From the NCBI GenBank assembly GCA_030426395.1, contig JAUHYE010000015.1:1-48653 (forward strand): 48,653 nt of DNA. Direction: 5' to 3'. This stretch comes from Phycisphaerae bacterium (GTDB lineage Bacteria > Planctomycetota > Phycisphaerae > Phycisphaerales > UBA1924). The notes beneath the pieces are model-generated. The model was not told where the DNA came from. It worked only from the letters and a program-made list of their open reading frames with translations, and searched no databases. Numbering within the stretch: the first letter of the stretch is position 1; each line of letters opens with the position of its first letter. The position numbers and the translations under genes were made by a program. Shown here one piece after another: positions 17,886 through 25,995 of this stretch.

Positions 17886-17914
17886 GGCGCAAGTGTATGG
17901 CTCACGCCATGCCG
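17880..17914 (-). promoter_or_regulatory. Inverted repeat enclosing the metG start codon
   Basis: On the metG strand, CGGCATGGCG (17914-17905) and CGCCATGCCG (17889-17880) pair perfectly around a 15-base loop. The second arm contains the metG ATG (17885-17883), so the hairpin would hide the start codon. The first arm with the next bases also reads ATG-GCG-TGA, a two-codon open frame. The inverted repeat is seen directly; regulation is inference. Confidence 0.5.
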
Positions 17915-17950
17915 GCTCTCACTCGCTCGCCCGGCTTGTGTGCGGACTCT

Positions 17951-18844
17951 TCAGCCGCCGCCATTCTCGTCGGGTGCCGTGGCGGTGCCGACCTTGGCCA
18001 GTTGCGGAAGCTTCACGGGCGCGAGCTTGCCGTCAAGGGCCCGGGCGAAACGGACGAGTTGCATGGTCTCCATCTGGTCCATGAGCTCGATCATGGCCTT
18101 TTCCTTGGCCTGATCATCCCCCGCGTTCTCGACGGCGCCGAGTTGGCTCGAGAAGTTCGCCGGGTCCATGCCGGCCTCTTCCAACGCCGAGCGGGCGTGC
18201 GGGGCGCCGCGAACGGCCACCGACCTGAACATCCGCATCGCGTCGTCGGTCATGCTGGTCATGGTGGTGCGGGCCATGAGCATCTGCATTTGTCTAGCCT
18301 GGTCCTCGCCCTCTTCCACCTGCACCTGGGCGGTGATGGCCTCGTTGTGCACGCGCGAGTAGTCCTGCACGATCAGGCGGTTGGTCTCCCCCTGTTCGTT
18401 GCTGAAGACGCCGGCGTTGACCAAATACGACGTGAGGTTGCGGGTGGCGCTGAGCGTCCGCATGATCTCCGAGACGTAGGCCAGTTCGCCTCGGTTCTCA
18501 AGGTCGGCCGAGTCAAACACGCCCTTGGCCACCTCGATCGCCAGATCGGGATTCTGGATCACGATCTCTTGAAGTTCGGCCAACCACGCCTGGACGTTCT
18601 CCTCGATCGCCTCACGCTGATCGGGTGTCAGGGTCGGGTTCACGGTCATGGCCGCGATGTCGTTCCATGTCTCGGGCGCCACAGGCTTGCCATCGGCGTC
18701 GAGGGTGTAGATCGGATCCCATCGCGTCTGACCGGACGAGTTGCCCGCCTGGTTGCCGGCCTGGGGCGCCAACTGGCCTAGGGCGGGCACCCCGGCGCCC
18801 AAGACCGACAACCCGACCACGAGACTCAAGATACTCCGCTTCAT
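17951..18844 (-). CDS. Secreted helical protein, possible paralogue of the next gene
   Basis: I do not recognise this family. The 297-residue protein has a signal peptide (about 1-23, MKRSILSLVVGLSVLGAGVP, cleavage near ALG), then is mostly helical and rich in Gln, Glu and Met, with no cysteines in the mature part, no membrane span and no catalytic motif. GGGGAG lies five bases before the ATG. It is preceded on the same strand by another secreted helical protein of similar length (18937-19848) 92 bases away. Both have an early TAEDRE/DQREAIE-type helix and a similar segment (VQDYSRVHNEAI here, VREYNLARVDQERA there). Confidence 0.7.
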   Translation of the reverse strand: MKRSILSLVVGLSVLGAGVPALGQLAPQAGNQAGNSSGQTRWDPIYTLDADGKPVAPETWNDIAAMTVNPTLTPDQREAIEENVQAWLAELQEIVIQNPDLAIEVAKGVFDSADLENRGELAYVSEIMRTLSATRNLTSYLVNAGVFSNEQGETNRLIVQDYSRVHNEAITAQVQVEEGEDQARQMQMLMARTTMTSMTDDAMRMFRSVAVRGAPHARSALEEAGMDPANFSSQLGAVENAGDDQAKEKAMIELMDQMETMQLVRFARALDGKLAPVKLPQLAKVGTATAPDENGGG

Positions 18845-18936
18845 CGAACTCCCCTTCCCGCCTTGCGAGATGGCTTTGGAAACCTGTTGGCACCGCCGCG
18901 CCTCGGCTGCATTGTTAGCCTGCGCGACGGCGCGAT

Positions 18937-19848
18937 TCACTGCCCGGGCCCGTCGGTAGCTGGATCCGGTTCTGTCGTGCCCAGCTGACTCTCTTGGGCT
19001 GGCGCTCCGTCCTGGCCGGCCTCAGGACTGGGAAAGCTGATATCTTGTCCGGTTTGACCCGAAACGAACGCCGCCAACTGGGCGTCGGTCAGCTTCGACA
19101 TGGCCGGCCAATAGCCCTCGGCTTGGATCGTCTCGGCGAGTTCCGGATGGGCCTGGGCGAGCGTCTCGTCCCCGCCGAAGTGCTCGCGGAGCATCCTGGC
19201 CGCGTCGGCGGCAACGTCGAGTTGCTGGAATCGCTGGAGCGTCGTCGAATCGCGGAGCAGTTGCTCCGAGTAGAGCTTCTCTTCGGCCTGGGCCTCCAGG
19301 ATCGCACGCTCTTGGTCCACACGGGCCAGGTTGTACTCGCGAACGATCGCGTTGAGGTCCGTGTGCGCCCCACGGCTGATCGCGTTGCGAACCTCGGCGT
19401 CGAAATACAACGGCCCGCGCCGCCCGAACTCACCCAGCGAGTCGAGCAACCTGCGACCGAACGCGTCGTAGGCCATCGCGTTGCCCTCGCGACGGTACTC
19501 GAGCAGTTCGATGATCTTGTCGGTGTTCGGCACCGCGGCGTTCAGGAGTAGCTCATCGCGCTCGCATTGCAGCCTCTCGATCGTGCGGCGATCGGCTGCG
19601 GAGAGTTCCATCATCTCCACCACCTTGCGCGCGGGGTCGCCTTCGATCCACACCACCTCGCCCTCGGCGTCACGTTCGAGAATGCTCGGCAGTTCTCGGG
19701 CGGTTGGTTGCTTCAATGCGAATGGGTTGCTTTCCTGGTCCTGCATCGCCCGAGCCGTGCTCGCGGCGAGCACCGGCCCCAACAGCGCCAGAATGCCCGC
19801 GACCAAGCCGAGGCCCACGCTTCCTGTTCGTTGCTCGCCGTTGCTCAT
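18937..19848 (-). CDS. Secreted helical protein, possible paralogue of the downstream gene
   Basis: A 303-residue protein of unknown function. An N-terminal hydrophobic segment (about 11-34, ending ARA-MQ) is a probable signal peptide. The mature part is helical and acidic with a likely coiled coil around VREYNLARVDQERAILEAQAE, and a low-complexity C-terminus rich in Gln, Pro, Asp and Gly. GGAGG lies just before the ATG. It is divergent from pyrE across 204 bases. A two-gene unit with the following secreted protein is likely because of strand, spacing and similar architecture. Confidence 0.7.
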   Translation of the reverse strand: MSNGEQRTGSVGLGLVAGILALLGPVLAASTARAMQDQESNPFALKQPTARELPSILERDAEGEVVWIEGDPARKVVEMMELSAADRRTIERLQCERDELLLNAAVPNTDKIIELLEYRREGNAMAYDAFGRRLLDSLGEFGRRGPLYFDAEVRNAISRGAHTDLNAIVREYNLARVDQERAILEAQAEEKLYSEQLLRDSTTLQRFQQLDVAADAARMLREHFGGDETLAQAHPELAETIQAEGYWPAMSKLTDAQLAAFVSGQTGQDISFPSPEAGQDGAPAQESQLGTTEPDPATDGPGQ

Positions 19849-19938
19849 CGCCTCCCTCTCGTTTCCGAATCCAATCGCCAACCGGCCGCCCTTCCGGACC
19901 GGTGTCGGCCGGGCGCGGAACGAAATCCCCACGAGCGG

Positions 19939-19967
19939 ATCATTGACCCCGGCACCGCCCCAACCAA
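19939..19967 (-). promoter_or_regulatory. Weak sigma70-like promoter candidate
   Basis: On the minus strand TTGGTT, 17 bases, then AATGAT, ending about 90 bases before the start codon of the secreted helical protein gene at 19848. Three and four of six positions match the consensus boxes, so this is only a candidate. Confidence 0.25.
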
Positions 19968-20052
19968 TCGCTAGGCCGCCGGGACACCACCCGTCCATAC
20001 GTCGGCTGTACCAGCCGCGCGATCGAGCGGAGTGTTCCCCTATCCTGACCAT

Positions 20053-20637
20053 ATGGAGTCGCAACACGCCACAGCCCGTCCGAACCCCTCCCAGGCCCCG
20101 AACGAATTGGCCGCCGCCGTCGCAGACGCCTGCCTGCTCCGCGGCACGTTCACGCTACGGTCGGGCCGGACCAGTTCGTACTATCTCGATAAATACCGAT
20201 TCAGTACGCGCCCAGAGCTTCTCGGACCTGTGGCCGACCTCCTCGCCGAGCGAGCCCGGGTGCTGTTCGAGCCCCATGCGGGCAAAACGCATCGGCTGGC
20301 CGGGGCGGAACTCGGGGGCATCCCGCTGGTCACGGCCTGCGCGCTCCGGCTGGGCCTGCCCGCCATCTTCGTGCGCAACGCCAAGAAGGACTATGGCACG
20401 GCCAAGCAACTCGAGGGCGAACTGAACCCCGGCGACGTGGTCGTGTTCTTCGAGGACGTCGCGACCAGTGGCGGCCAGGCCGTCGAGGCGGTGAAGGTGC
20501 TGCAAGACGCCGGGGCAACCGTCGCCGGTGTCATCACGACCATCGACCGCCAGGAGGGCGCTCGCGAGACCGTCGAGGCTGCCGGCGTGCCGTTCGATGC
20601 GATCTTCACCAAGGCCGACCTTGGCGTGAACGAGTAG
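20053..20637 (+). CDS. pyrE: Orotate phosphoribosyltransferase
   Basis: PyrE joins orotate and PRPP to make orotidine 5'-phosphate in pyrimidine synthesis. LLRGTFTLRSGRTSSYYLDKY (about 28-48) is the family opening, RNAKKDYGTAKQLEG (109-122) the flexible catalytic loop with lysines, and FFEDVATSGGQ (132-142) the PRPP-binding motif. The 194-residue length is normal. The ATG at 20053 begins MESQ; seven more in-frame codons from a GTG at 20032 are possible. It is a lone gene; its stop is only two bases from the stop of a convergent membrane-protein gene. No pyrimidine attenuator is obvious in the leader, only a small 6-bp hairpin at 20003-20017. Confidence 0.95.
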   Translation: MESQHATARPNPSQAPNELAAAVADACLLRGTFTLRSGRTSSYYLDKYRFSTRPELLGPVADLLAERARVLFEPHAGKTHRLAGAELGGIPLVTACALRLGLPAIFVRNAKKDYGTAKQLEGELNPGDVVVFFEDVATSGGQAVEAVKVLQDAGATVAGVITTIDRQEGARETVEAAGVPFDAIFTKADLGVNE

Positions 20638-20639
20638 GT

Positions 20640-21323
20640 TCAGTACGCCAAATCGATCAGCGAGCACACGATCGCCAGAACCGCGACGATAGCCAATCCG
20701 AGCACCGCCTCGTTGCGTTGGCGGGGCAGGTCATCTTCGAGGCGTCGCCGCCACCACCCCCACGCCGACCACGCCACATAGGCCAGGCCGCCAATCGAGA
20801 ACAGCGCGGGCGATCGACCTTCCGAAGCCTTGAACACCACGACCGCGGCCGGCCCGACCAGTGCGGGAAGCATGATGGCGTAGCCGAGTACGTTGGCCGT
20901 TGGCGCGTTGAGACCTCGCATGTCCCGCTCGCTGATGCCGGGCCCATGCTGAGATTCGACGAACTCGTAGTGCACCTGCGTGCGCACGATCAATTCGAGG
21001 TCCTCACCGCATTCGGGGCAGCGATCGCTTTCGGCTCCGGCCAAATCGTACGAACAGCGCGGGCATGCCAGGCCGGTCGGCTTCACCAACTCGGCGAATC
21101 GCGCGCCCCGGACACCGACGCGCGTGGCGGCGATCCCCTTGTCTCGCTTAGCGGTGCGCACCAGCAGGAACAGCACGATCGCCGCCGCGACGAGGGCCAC
21201 GAGAAACGCGGGTGGGAAGAAGAAGCCCCAACTCACGAGAGGCGTGAGAATGAAGAAGCCGAAGGCCATCGCTCCGATCAGCGCCCACAGGCTGACGTGG
21301 GCGGTCGCCGGTCGCTCATCCAC
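20640..21323 (-). CDS. Membrane protein with an internal zinc ribbon
   Basis: I do not recognise the family. The 227-residue product has two N-terminal membrane spans (about 10-32 and 35-57), a cytoplasmic zinc ribbon with Cys87, Cys90, Cys102 and Cys105 (CPRC...CPEC), and two or three further spans in the C-terminal half. Small planctomycete membrane proteins with such a ribbon (ACPRCSYDLAG) are common, but their role is unknown. The GTG start overlaps the stop of the upstream gene by eight bases (GTGGATGA), indicating translational coupling in a three-gene unit with 21316-22191 and 22188-23165. Confidence 0.68.
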   Translation of the reverse strand: MDERPATAHVSLWALIGAMAFGFFILTPLVSWGFFFPPAFLVALVAAAIVLFLLVRTAKRDKGIAATRVGVRGARFAELVKPTGLACPRCSYDLAGAESDRCPECGEDLELIVRTQVHYEFVESQHGPGISERDMRGLNAPTANVLGYAIMLPALVGPAAVVVFKASEGRSPALFSIGGLAYVAWSAWGWWRRRLEDDLPRQRNEAVLGLAIVAVLAIVCSLIDLAY

Positions 21324-22191
21324 CAGCCAGCCTCCACAGTGCTTCTCGGAGGCGCCACCGGCGCATGCGATCGGCGTGGGCCAGCAACTGCGTATCGGCG
21401 TGCACGAGCCGCACGATGCCGGTGGCGTCACGCAACGCAACATCGAGCAGGAAATCGTGCACGCGCGGGCCGTCCTGGTGCGTCCACAGGCGGTCCATAT
21501 GACCCGAGAAGTTGCGCGCCCGCTGCCACCTGTATTCGAGGTCTTCGACCGGCACGCCCGCGAGCACCTCGGTTGGAGGCAGCAGCATGTGCCGCCGCTC
21601 CATGCCCTCATATTTGAAGACCTCGTGCCGACCGATCACGCGAAAGTCCGCACGGTCCTTCGCACGCTGGCGGCCGAGCGGGCCTTTCCCGCCGGGCGCG
21701 TTCCAGCCGTGGGCCGCAAGGAACCTGTCGAGCGCGTTGTTCGGGTCATCGGCGGCCAGCACGCCCTTCGCGATGACATCCAACCTTCGCTGTGCCAATT
21801 GACGCGTATAGCGGCGCATGCCGACCGGATCGTCGGCGTCGATGGCAGCCAACGCCGCGTGCAGCGAGCGACGCCGATCGCGGGACAGCCCCTGGATCAG
21901 TTTCCACGCCCTCGCGTGAACGAGTTCTTCAAGGACCGCATCAAGAATCGCGGCCCGTCGAACCGCATCATCCTCATTTTTTGCGATTTCCAGCAGCAAT
22001 GCCAGCGTCACCCCCCACCGCTCGGCCTCGCCCGCGTCCGCCGCCGCCTGCACCGCCCGTCGCTCCAACTCGACGCGGCTCACCAGATCATCGCCTGGCG
22101 AGTGCACATACTCGAACACGCCGCCGGTTTGAACCCGGCTCGTCGCGGAGACCATCGCAAGAAACAGGATCAGCACCAGTGCCCGGCTCAT
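21316..22191 (-). CDS. Exported protein of unknown function
   Basis: A 291-residue protein with an N-terminal hydrophobic segment (MSRALVLILFLAMVSATS, about 1-19), then a charged, Arg-rich, largely helical body with many Ala and Leu residues and no cysteines. I see no catalytic motif or repeat. Its ATG shares the bases ATGA with the stop of the upstream lipoprotein gene, and its own stop overlaps the next start, so the three genes are probably one translationally coupled operon. Function unknown. Confidence 0.7.
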   Translation of the reverse strand: MSRALVLILFLAMVSATSRVQTGGVFEYVHSPGDDLVSRVELERRAVQAAADAGEAERWGVTLALLLEIAKNEDDAVRRAAILDAVLEELVHARAWKLIQGLSRDRRRSLHAALAAIDADDPVGMRRYTRQLAQRRLDVIAKGVLAADDPNNALDRFLAAHGWNAPGGKGPLGRQRAKDRADFRVIGRHEVFKYEGMERRHMLLPPTEVLAGVPVEDLEYRWQRARNFSGHMDRLWTHQDGPRVHDFLLDVALRDATGIVRLVHADTQLLAHADRMRRWRLREALWRLAGG

Positions 22192-23165
22192 CGCAGGGCC
22201 TCGATGACCGCCGCAATCCGTTCGCGCAGGCGCGCATCGTCGTCGCACGCGTCTGGCGTGTCGCCCAGCAGCACGATCAAGACACCTGTCGTGTCTTCGC
22301 CTTGCCGCTGTCGCAATCGCACGGAAATGGCCGAGCGCGAGGGCTTGTCCCAGCCGTCTGCGATCGCCCGCGAGAACGCGAACGCCTCGCGGATAGCCCG
22401 GTCGATGTCCTCGGCACTACCGAGCGAGGCGCCTGGCACATACCTGCCAGAAACACCCCGCACCGCCGTCGGCCCATCGGTGCCGCGTGCCCGTGATCGC
22501 ATCGCCTCCAGGCGAGCGGTCGTCGTTTCCGTGATCGCTCGCAACCTGCCCGCGGGGTCGTTGGAGTCCAATCCCTCGAGCGTCCGCCGCAACGCGGCCT
22601 TACTCGCCGATGTCAGCGCGATCGTCATCGGCGCAGCGTCTGGCTGTTCCAGTGCGTCGAGGACTTGCGCGATCAATTCCGCCGCTGTCTCGGCGGTCGC
22701 CGGAGCGCCCCAGGTCGACAGGCCCTGCGCTACCCCGACCAATTCGCTGAGTTCCGCCGCCGCGCCGTCGGCGTCGCCCGCCGCCAGCAACCTGGCCGAC
22801 TCGGCTCGCAACACCATCGCCCGCAGCCGGGCTTCGGCTAGGGCCTTCAACTGAACCGAAGATACCCGCTCGGCGAGAGGGTCGGCCGGGGAAGCGGGTT
22901 TGTCGATCGGCGAAAGTTGGTCCAACTGCCGCCGGGCCTCTGCGATCTTCGGTGCGAGTTCGGCCCACCCGAGGGTTGGGTGGCTCGGCGGGCTCGTGTG
23001 ATAGCTCGCCTGGGCGATCGCCTCAACCAGGTCGGCATCGATCGTCGCCGGGCCTGGCGGCGTACCTACGGATGCCGGCGACCCGCTGGCGGGGGAAGGG
23101 GCCTCGCCGCAACCCAGCAGCGGACAGCACCCAACCATGACCAGAGCCAGCACGCCTCGCACCAT
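22188..23165 (-). CDS. Putative lipoprotein, unknown function
   Basis: A 325-residue protein whose first 19 residues form a lipoprotein signal (lipobox LLGC, Cys19), followed by a Pro/Ser/Ala-rich linker and a helical body. The C-terminal third contains FSRAIADGWDKPSRSAISVRL and a short hydrophobic strand VLIVLLGDTPDA. No known domain is evident. AGGG lies about seven bases before the ATG. It is the first gene of a three-gene overlapping unit with 21316-22191 and 20640-21323, which suggests a shared envelope function. Confidence 0.68.
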   Translation of the reverse strand: MVRGVLALVMVGCCPLLGCGEAPSPASGSPASVGTPPGPATIDADLVEAIAQASYHTSPPSHPTLGWAELAPKIAEARRQLDQLSPIDKPASPADPLAERVSSVQLKALAEARLRAMVLRAESARLLAAGDADGAAAELSELVGVAQGLSTWGAPATAETAAELIAQVLDALEQPDAAPMTIALTSASKAALRRTLEGLDSNDPAGRLRAITETTTARLEAMRSRARGTDGPTAVRGVSGRYVPGASLGSAEDIDRAIREAFAFSRAIADGWDKPSRSAISVRLRQRQGEDTTGVLIVLLGDTPDACDDDARLRERIAAVIEALR

Positions 23166-23243
23166 CAGAAACCCTATCGGCCTGTGCAGGCCGGGCGCTC
23201 GCACGGCCGATGGGCAGACCACACATTTTCCGCCTTCTGACGC

Positions 23244-24431
23244 ATGACCGAACCGCCCCCTCAACCACAGCCCGAACCACGCCGCTGGCGCCGCCGATGC
23301 CGGCTGGCTCTTGCGTGGATGTTCCGGCTGACGCTCTTCGTCGTCGCCCTGGGGTTCCTGGCGAGCCGGATCTTCACCGACCATTACGCCTGGAGCCAGT
23401 GGGTGTTCTGGATTCCCCCCGAGGCATGGCTGTTCACGATGTGGCTGCTCGCCATCGCGACCGCTCTGCTGGAACCCCGAGGCAAGGGCCGCCGCTGGGC
23501 AAGACTGGGCCCGCTCGTGCTCGCGGCGGTGGCGACGCTCCACGTTGCGTTGGTGCACTGGAATCTCCAGAACGCCGTCCTTCGCAAACCGGGCCCAACG
23601 GCGCTTCGCGTCTACCACTGGAACGCGACCGAGGCCACCGACGAGGCGTTGCAATCGTTCCTGAGAGACGCCGATCCGTTCGCGCTGCGCCACGACTCGC
23701 CGGCCGTCGTGGTGCTGGCCAACCCGCCGCTGCGGCTCGATTGGCCCGACATCGTGCGCATGCTCGCCCCGGAGGAGATCGCCCAGCGCGACGTGCAGCG
23801 TCACCTGCGACGCGGCGGGCGGTTCGTGTTCATCAGCGGCAAACCCCTGACCACGGCAGGATGGGCATCCCTCGGGCTCAAGGGCCAGACTGCCGAGCCG
23901 GACCTGCTCGACGATGGAACCGCCATGTTCGCGGAAGTCGCGCTGGAGTCCGGGCATGTGGTTGTCTGGGCGTTCGACTGGCCGAGCGACCCCAAGCGCG
24001 GTCGCATGGACTACGTTGAGCCCACGCTAAGAGCGATCGCGGAATCGACGCACTCGACGTTCACCCCCACCGCCGCCGGCCCGCTGCAACGCGAGAAGCA
24101 CACCGGCTTTCCCGATGCGGGCGTCGTCGTCGGAGATTTCAACACCGCTCGAGGCTCTCGAGCCATCTCGGATTTGCTCCCGGGCATGGCCAGCGCCCAC
24201 GCCCAGGCGGGGATCGGCCCGGACTACGGCTGGCCGCGGTTCATATACGACGGGAAGCGCGACCGCACGACAATCCCATTCCTCGGCCTCGATCAGGCGT
24301 TCGTACGCCGCGGCGAGTGGCGCGCCACGGCGTATCGCATGATCGACCTGGGCGTCGGCACGCACCGTGCGCAAGAGGTCGTGCTTACTCCGGCGGCTCG
24401 TCCGAGGGCGGCTCCGGCAGATCTGCGTTGA
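23244..24431 (+). CDS. Membrane protein with a degenerate EEP (endonuclease/exonuclease/phosphatase) domain
   Basis: A 395-residue protein. It has three N-terminal hydrophobic segments (about 23-42, 50-72 and 90-107), then a domain with the EEP flow: ALRVYHWNATEA, a strand VVVLANPPL, VVVGDFNTARG (Asp298-Asn300) and GLDQAFVRRG (Asp350). Active EEP enzymes end in a GxDHxP-type motif; here the matching segment reads GVGTHRAQEV with no aspartate before the histidine, and the Glu of the early NxE motif is not obvious. It may be an inactive or unusual EEP protein. Its last 47 bases overlap the convergent gene at 24385. Confidence 0.62.
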   Translation: MTEPPPQPQPEPRRWRRRCRLALAWMFRLTLFVVALGFLASRIFTDHYAWSQWVFWIPPEAWLFTMWLLAIATALLEPRGKGRRWARLGPLVLAAVATLHVALVHWNLQNAVLRKPGPTALRVYHWNATEATDEALQSFLRDADPFALRHDSPAVVVLANPPLRLDWPDIVRMLAPEEIAQRDVQRHLRRGGRFVFISGKPLTTAGWASLGLKGQTAEPDLLDDGTAMFAEVALESGHVVVWAFDWPSDPKRGRMDYVEPTLRAIAESTHSTFTPTAAGPLQREKHTGFPDAGVVVGDFNTARGSRAISDLLPGMASAHAQAGIGPDYGWPRFIYDGKRDRTTIPFLGLDQAFVRRGEWRATAYRMIDLGVGTHRAQEVVLTPAARPRAAPADLR

Positions 24432-25881
24432 TCGGGATCTGGTTCTCCCCCCGACGCCAGGGACTGACCTCACGCTGCCAGAGCACGACCCCGGTCGTGA
24501 TGGCCATGCCCAGAGCGAGCACGGCAATAGGCACCAGTTGTGCCTTTGGCGTGCGTTTGCTCGGCACACGGCGCGCGTCGGCGGCAACCATCGTCGCGAT
24601 CGAGAGAAACAGCAAGGCGAAGGGCTCGTGATACCGCTGCCAGACTTCGGAACTCGCACCCTGCGCGATGGCAAAGCCGGCGAAAAGGGCGCCCAGGATC
24701 CAGCGCTGGCGGGGTGGTGCACACGCGAGGATGACAACGAGCAACGCAGCGCCGGCCGAAGCAACGACCACCATGACCGGGTTGCAATCGCCGATGGGGC
24801 CAAAGGGGTTGAGGCGGGCGGCCGCGCTCCACACCAGCCCCGCGCGCCCCTGAGTGGGCGCAGGTGTCGTGGGCACCAATGCCGTCACCGCGCCCGCGAC
24901 GAGCGCGCTGAGGACCATCCACGGCGCCGCCCGCCGGAGCAACGTCTGGCACCGCGCGGTCCACCCCGGCTCACCGACACCCAGCATCGCGGGCAAGTAG
25001 AAAACTGAGAAGCCGGCGAGCATCACCAGTTGCAACGCGATGTTCGATGGGTTTGCTCCGTCGTACTGGCCCTGGAACTCGTGGGGCACGAATCCGCCCC
25101 ATAGCCGGTACAGGTACACAAGTGACGCGATGGCGGGCAGGGTCGCCAGTGCCAACGGCGCCAGGTTCCGCGCCCGTCGGGACATTCCAACGAGTGGGTT
25201 CTGACCCTCCGGGCCATCCGGCGATTCTCTCATCCAGGCGGCCACCCAAAGCGGCGCGGCTAGAAACAGCAGATTCTGGCGCGTCCAAACCGCCAGGAAC
25301 AAGCCGACGCCCACGGGCAGGGCCCACCTTCCGGTCGGCCGGCACACCAGCGCCGCGAGCGTGAGCAGGTAGACCCACATCCACCCGGCGTTGTCCGCCA
25401 GCAGCCAGGCGCTCGAATTCGCCACATAGACCGACGCCAGGACCGGCGCGACGAGCATCGAGCCCAGCACCACCCCGCATCGCTTGCCCAGCAGATGCCC
25501 CAACAAGGCAAACATCGCGACGCTCGACGCCAGGCCGACCAGCCGCAGCCCGGCATCGGTGACGCCCGTCAGCCAGACCACCCCCGCGAGCACCCAGTGG
25601 TAGCCGGGGGTCATGGCGACGTAATGCTCGGGATATGTCAGGCGGAAGAGCGGCCAGGTCTGGGCCATCGCCTCAATGGTGTGCTGATGGAAGAGCACCT
25701 GATCGAACGTCGCACGCCCACCGGCATATCGCACGTTCAGGGCGGCTATGGGCAGTAGCAGCAACCCGTAGAGCACCGGCAGAACGAATGCGAGCCAAGA
25801 TCGGCCGCCCCGGGCTCCACCGCTGGCGGAATCGGCGTTGGGCTCCGGATGATCGATACGAACTCTCCTCGTCCGAGCCAC
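24385..25881 (-). CDS. Polytopic membrane glycosyltransferase-like protein (GT39/ArnT style)
   Basis: A 498-residue protein with ten or more hydrophobic segments, the typical layout of dolichyl- or polyprenyl-phosphate-sugar-dependent glycosyltransferases. After the first span there is a luminal/periplasmic loop with an aspartate-containing segment (ATFDQVLFHQHTIEAM) and then YVAMTPGYHWVLAG, reminiscent of the acidic loop and the TPxY segment of that class. I cannot assign donor or acceptor. The GTG start (MARTRRVRIDHP) has no clear ribosome-binding site. It is divergent from the UbiA-family gene at 25996, and its 3' end overlaps the EEP gene by 47 bases. Confidence 0.55.
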   Translation of the reverse strand: MARTRRVRIDHPEPNADSASGGARGGRSWLAFVLPVLYGLLLLPIAALNVRYAGGRATFDQVLFHQHTIEAMAQTWPLFRLTYPEHYVAMTPGYHWVLAGVVWLTGVTDAGLRLVGLASSVAMFALLGHLLGKRCGVVLGSMLVAPVLASVYVANSSAWLLADNAGWMWVYLLTLAALVCRPTGRWALPVGVGLFLAVWTRQNLLFLAAPLWVAAWMRESPDGPEGQNPLVGMSRRARNLAPLALATLPAIASLVYLYRLWGGFVPHEFQGQYDGANPSNIALQLVMLAGFSVFYLPAMLGVGEPGWTARCQTLLRRAAPWMVLSALVAGAVTALVPTTPAPTQGRAGLVWSAAARLNPFGPIGDCNPVMVVVASAGAALLVVILACAPPRQRWILGALFAGFAIAQGASSEVWQRYHEPFALLFLSIATMVAADARRVPSKRTPKAQLVPIAVLALGMAITTGVVLWQREVSPWRRGENQIPINADLPEPPSDEPPE

Positions 25882-25995
25882 GCAGAATGGCCGAAGCGGT
25901 TGGACTTACCGGCCCCAAAGCCCGATTGATACGCTAGGGGCCCCCGATGGGGTCAATCTGGTCGTGCAACTGCCGATAAGCTCAAGCGGGAACAC

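Noticed and set aside
17886-17950. A T-box leader before metG
   Set aside because: The leader is too short for a T-box, and no T-box consensus (TGGNACCGCG) or specifier loop is seen; only the inverted repeat remains.
21324-21611. Upstream extension of the zinc-ribbon membrane protein frame
   Set aside because: These codons lie inside the 21316-22191 gene and code for Cys/Arg/Thr-rich residues with no domain; the GTG at 21323 overlapping the upstream stop is the better start.
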